From NCBI GenBank assembly GCA_017959525.1, contig JAGDAL010000370.1:1-7032 (forward strand): a stretch of DNA of 7,032 bases, read 5' to 3'. The stretch's first letter is position 1, and each line of letters begins with the position of its first letter. The position numbers and the translations under genes are program-made. This document shows, one piece after another, positions 5,760 to 7,032 of the stretch. This DNA comes from Lachnospiraceae bacterium (GTDB lineage: Bacteria > Bacillota > Clostridia > Lachnospirales > Lachnospiraceae). The notes beneath the pieces are model-generated. The model ran no database searches and was not told where the DNA came from. It saw nothing but the letters and a program-made list of their open reading frames with translations.

Positions 5760-6473
5760 CGTTTAGATAAATTATTGTCCGACCGGGGATACGGCACCCG
5801 CAAGGAAATCAAAAAGCTCTTATCCAAGCAAGGAGCTGTCGTGAATGGCGCTATTGTTAAGGACCCGGGCTATCAGGTGCAGGAATCGGATGCGGTGACC
5901 TTCCAAGGCGAGGAGGTTAGCTGTGAGCAGTTTCAGTATTATCTGTTCCATAAGCCGGCCGGTTGTGTCTGTGCTAACGAAGACCATGTGCATCAGACCA
6001 TTTTTGCGTATGTACCGAATCCCAAGAATACACTGTTTTCCGTAGGTCGATTGGATTTGGATACGGAAGGCTTGCTGCTTGTTACCAACGATGGCAAGCT
6101 TGCCCATGCGCTTCTTAGTCCACGGCGTCATGTAGATAAGGTCTATTTTGCCAAATTGGATCTGCCGATTACAGACGACGATATCAAGCTCTTTTCCGAA
6201 GGCGTCGATATCGGTGACGAGAAATTATGTATGCCGGCGGACTTGGCGCGTGCTAACGAAGCGGGCGATGAGATTCGCATTACCATTAAGGAAGGCCGGT
6301 TCCATCAGGTGAAGCGTATGTTTGAAGCTGTTGGCAAGGAAGTCTTATATTTAAAAAGAGAGTCCATGGGACCGTTTACCCTGGATGATTCCCTTCCGAA
6401 GGGAGTGTATCGCACCTTGACCGAAGAGGAATTATCATTTTTAGAGACCTATACCAATCATACAAAGGATTAG
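5757..6473 (+). CDS. rsuA: 16S rRNA pseudouridine synthase, RsuA family
   Basis: The RsuA/RluB/E/F family isomerises specific uridines in rRNA; RsuA itself makes pseudouridine 516 in helix 18 of 16S rRNA. The protein has 238 residues. An S4 RNA-binding domain fills about 1-45 (MRLDKLLSDRG, GAVVNGAIVKDPG), followed by FHKPAGCVC (64-72), the catalytic motif GRLDLDTEGLLLVTNDG with Asp100 as the expected catalytic residue, SPRRHVDKVYFAKL, and the C-terminal EGRFHQVKRMFEAVG and GVYRTLTEEE. The SPRRHVDKVY style and EGRFHQVKRMF match RsuA better than RluB, which usually has a longer basic tail absent here. The GTG start is supported by AAAGGA upstream. The gene is separated from the preceding one by a terminator and forms a pair with the RluA-type gene 3 bases downstream. 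Confidence 0.92.
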   Translation: MRLDKLLSDRGYGTRKEIKKLLSKQGAVVNGAIVKDPGYQVQESDAVTFQGEEVSCEQFQYYLFHKPAGCVCANEDHVHQTIFAYVPNPKNTLFSVGRLDLDTEGLLLVTNDGKLAHALLSPRRHVDKVYFAKLDLPITDDDIKLFSEGVDIGDEKLCMPADLARANEAGDEIRITIKEGRFHQVKRMFEAVGKEVLYLKRESMGPFTLDDSLPKGVYRTLTEEELSFLETYTNHTKD

Positions 6474-6476
6474 CTT

Positions 6477-7032
6477 ATGAAAGAATTACACATCGAATCC
6501 CAAGATGCCAATCAGCGCTTGGACAAATACCTAAAGCGCTATTTTCAAAATGCATCTTCCGGATTCTTATATAAGATGCTTCGTAAGAAGAATATTACCT
6601 TAAATAAAAAGAAGGCAGACGGACATGAGCTGTTGCAGGTCGGTGATGTGATTAGCGTCTTTTTTTCTGATGAAACCTTTGCGACTATGCAAGGCAACGT
6701 TGCCGCAGATCCTATGTATGAGCGCCTTGCAAAGCAGTCGTATTCGCATATTGATGTGGTGTTTGAGAATGAGGACCTTATTGTTCTCAATAAGCCGGCA
6801 GGGATTCTGACACAGAAGGCAAAGCCGGAAGATATCTCTTTGAATGATGAGTTACTAAGCTATCTGATTGCCAATCATAAGCTAAGTGCCACCCGTTTTG
6901 GTATGTTTAAGCCATCTGTTGCTAACCGATTGGACCGTAACACCACCGGATTGGTATTGGCCGGCAAGAACTTAGCCGGTGCACAGTTCCTATCAGAGGT
7001 ATTACGTAGCCGTGATGCCAAGAAGACCTATC
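6477..7032 (+). CDS. RluA-family 23S rRNA/tRNA pseudouridine synthase, 5' portion (3' end outside window)
   Basis: The frame opens at ATG 6477, 7 bases after AAAGGA (6464-6469), and runs without a stop for 185 codons to the right edge; family members are about 300 residues, so roughly 100 are missing. An S4 domain covers about 13-60 (NQRLDKYLKRYF, YKMLRKKNITLN, LQVGDVISVFF). The catalytic domain starts near 92 with VVFENEDLIVLNKPAGI and contains the active-site motif NRLDRNTTGLVLAGK (150-164), where Asp153 is the expected catalytic residue. Most RluA proteins have HRLD; here Asn150 replaces His. From memory, an NRLDRNT form is frequent in Lachnospiraceae paralogues. An RluC- or RluD-like target in 23S rRNA is likely, but the target site cannot be decided from this part. 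The gene is co-transcribed with rsuA. Confidence 0.92.
   Translation, partial: MKELHIESQDANQRLDKYLKRYFQNASSGFLYKMLRKKNITLNKKKADGHELLQVGDVISVFFSDETFATMQGNVAADPMYERLAKQSYSHIDVVFENEDLIVLNKPAGILTQKAKPEDISLNDELLSYLIANHKLSATRFGMFKPSVANRLDRNTTGLVLAGKNLAGAQFLSEVLRSRDAKKTY

Overview
The window is a dense, single-strand block of core housekeeping genes, all on the + strand, from a low-to-mid GC Firmicute. The gene order (yicC, gmk, rpoZ, rimO, pgsA, cinA C-terminal domain, rsmD, coaD, coiled-coil protein), the RpoZ sequence style (HPSYVELM start, SRYSIV.ATAKRARQI), the GFSGAGKGT P-loop of guanylate kinase and the purine-rich Shine-Dalgarno sites point to Clostridia, most likely Lachnospiraceae. The family-level call is inference from remembered homologues; genus cannot be given.

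Layout: bases 1-613 hold the 3' end of a YicC-type endoribonuclease. Guanylate kinase (628-1266), RNA polymerase omega (1271-1618), RimO (1622-2944), PgsA (2941-3483), a stand-alone CinA/PncC domain (3487-3954), RsmD (3964-4515), CoaD (4524-5006) and an uncharacterised coiled-coil protein (5028-5693) follow with gaps of 3 to 21 bases and one 4-base ATGA overlap. No terminator or convincing promoter is seen between them, so they look like one long operon. A strong intrinsic terminator (5701-5738) closes it. Only 18 bases later comes an RsuA-family 16S pseudouridine synthase (5757-6473), followed 3 bases on by an RluA-family pseudouridine synthase that runs off the end (6477-7032). No stretch above 63 bases lacks a gene.

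Together the genes serve RNA and ribosome maturation (YicC, RimO, RsmD, RsuA, RluA), transcription (omega), nucleotide and cofactor supply (Gmk, PncC/CinA, CoaD) and phospholipid synthesis (PgsA). There is no mobile element, CRISPR array, tRNA, rRNA, defence system or clear sign of horizontal transfer. I do not see a previously undescribed multi-gene system. The points most worth a second look are a displaced iron-sulfur ligand cysteine in RimO, a regular 11-residue repeat in the coaD-linked coiled-coil protein, the terminator that leaves no room for a normal rsuA promoter, and the long Ala/Glu tail on omega.
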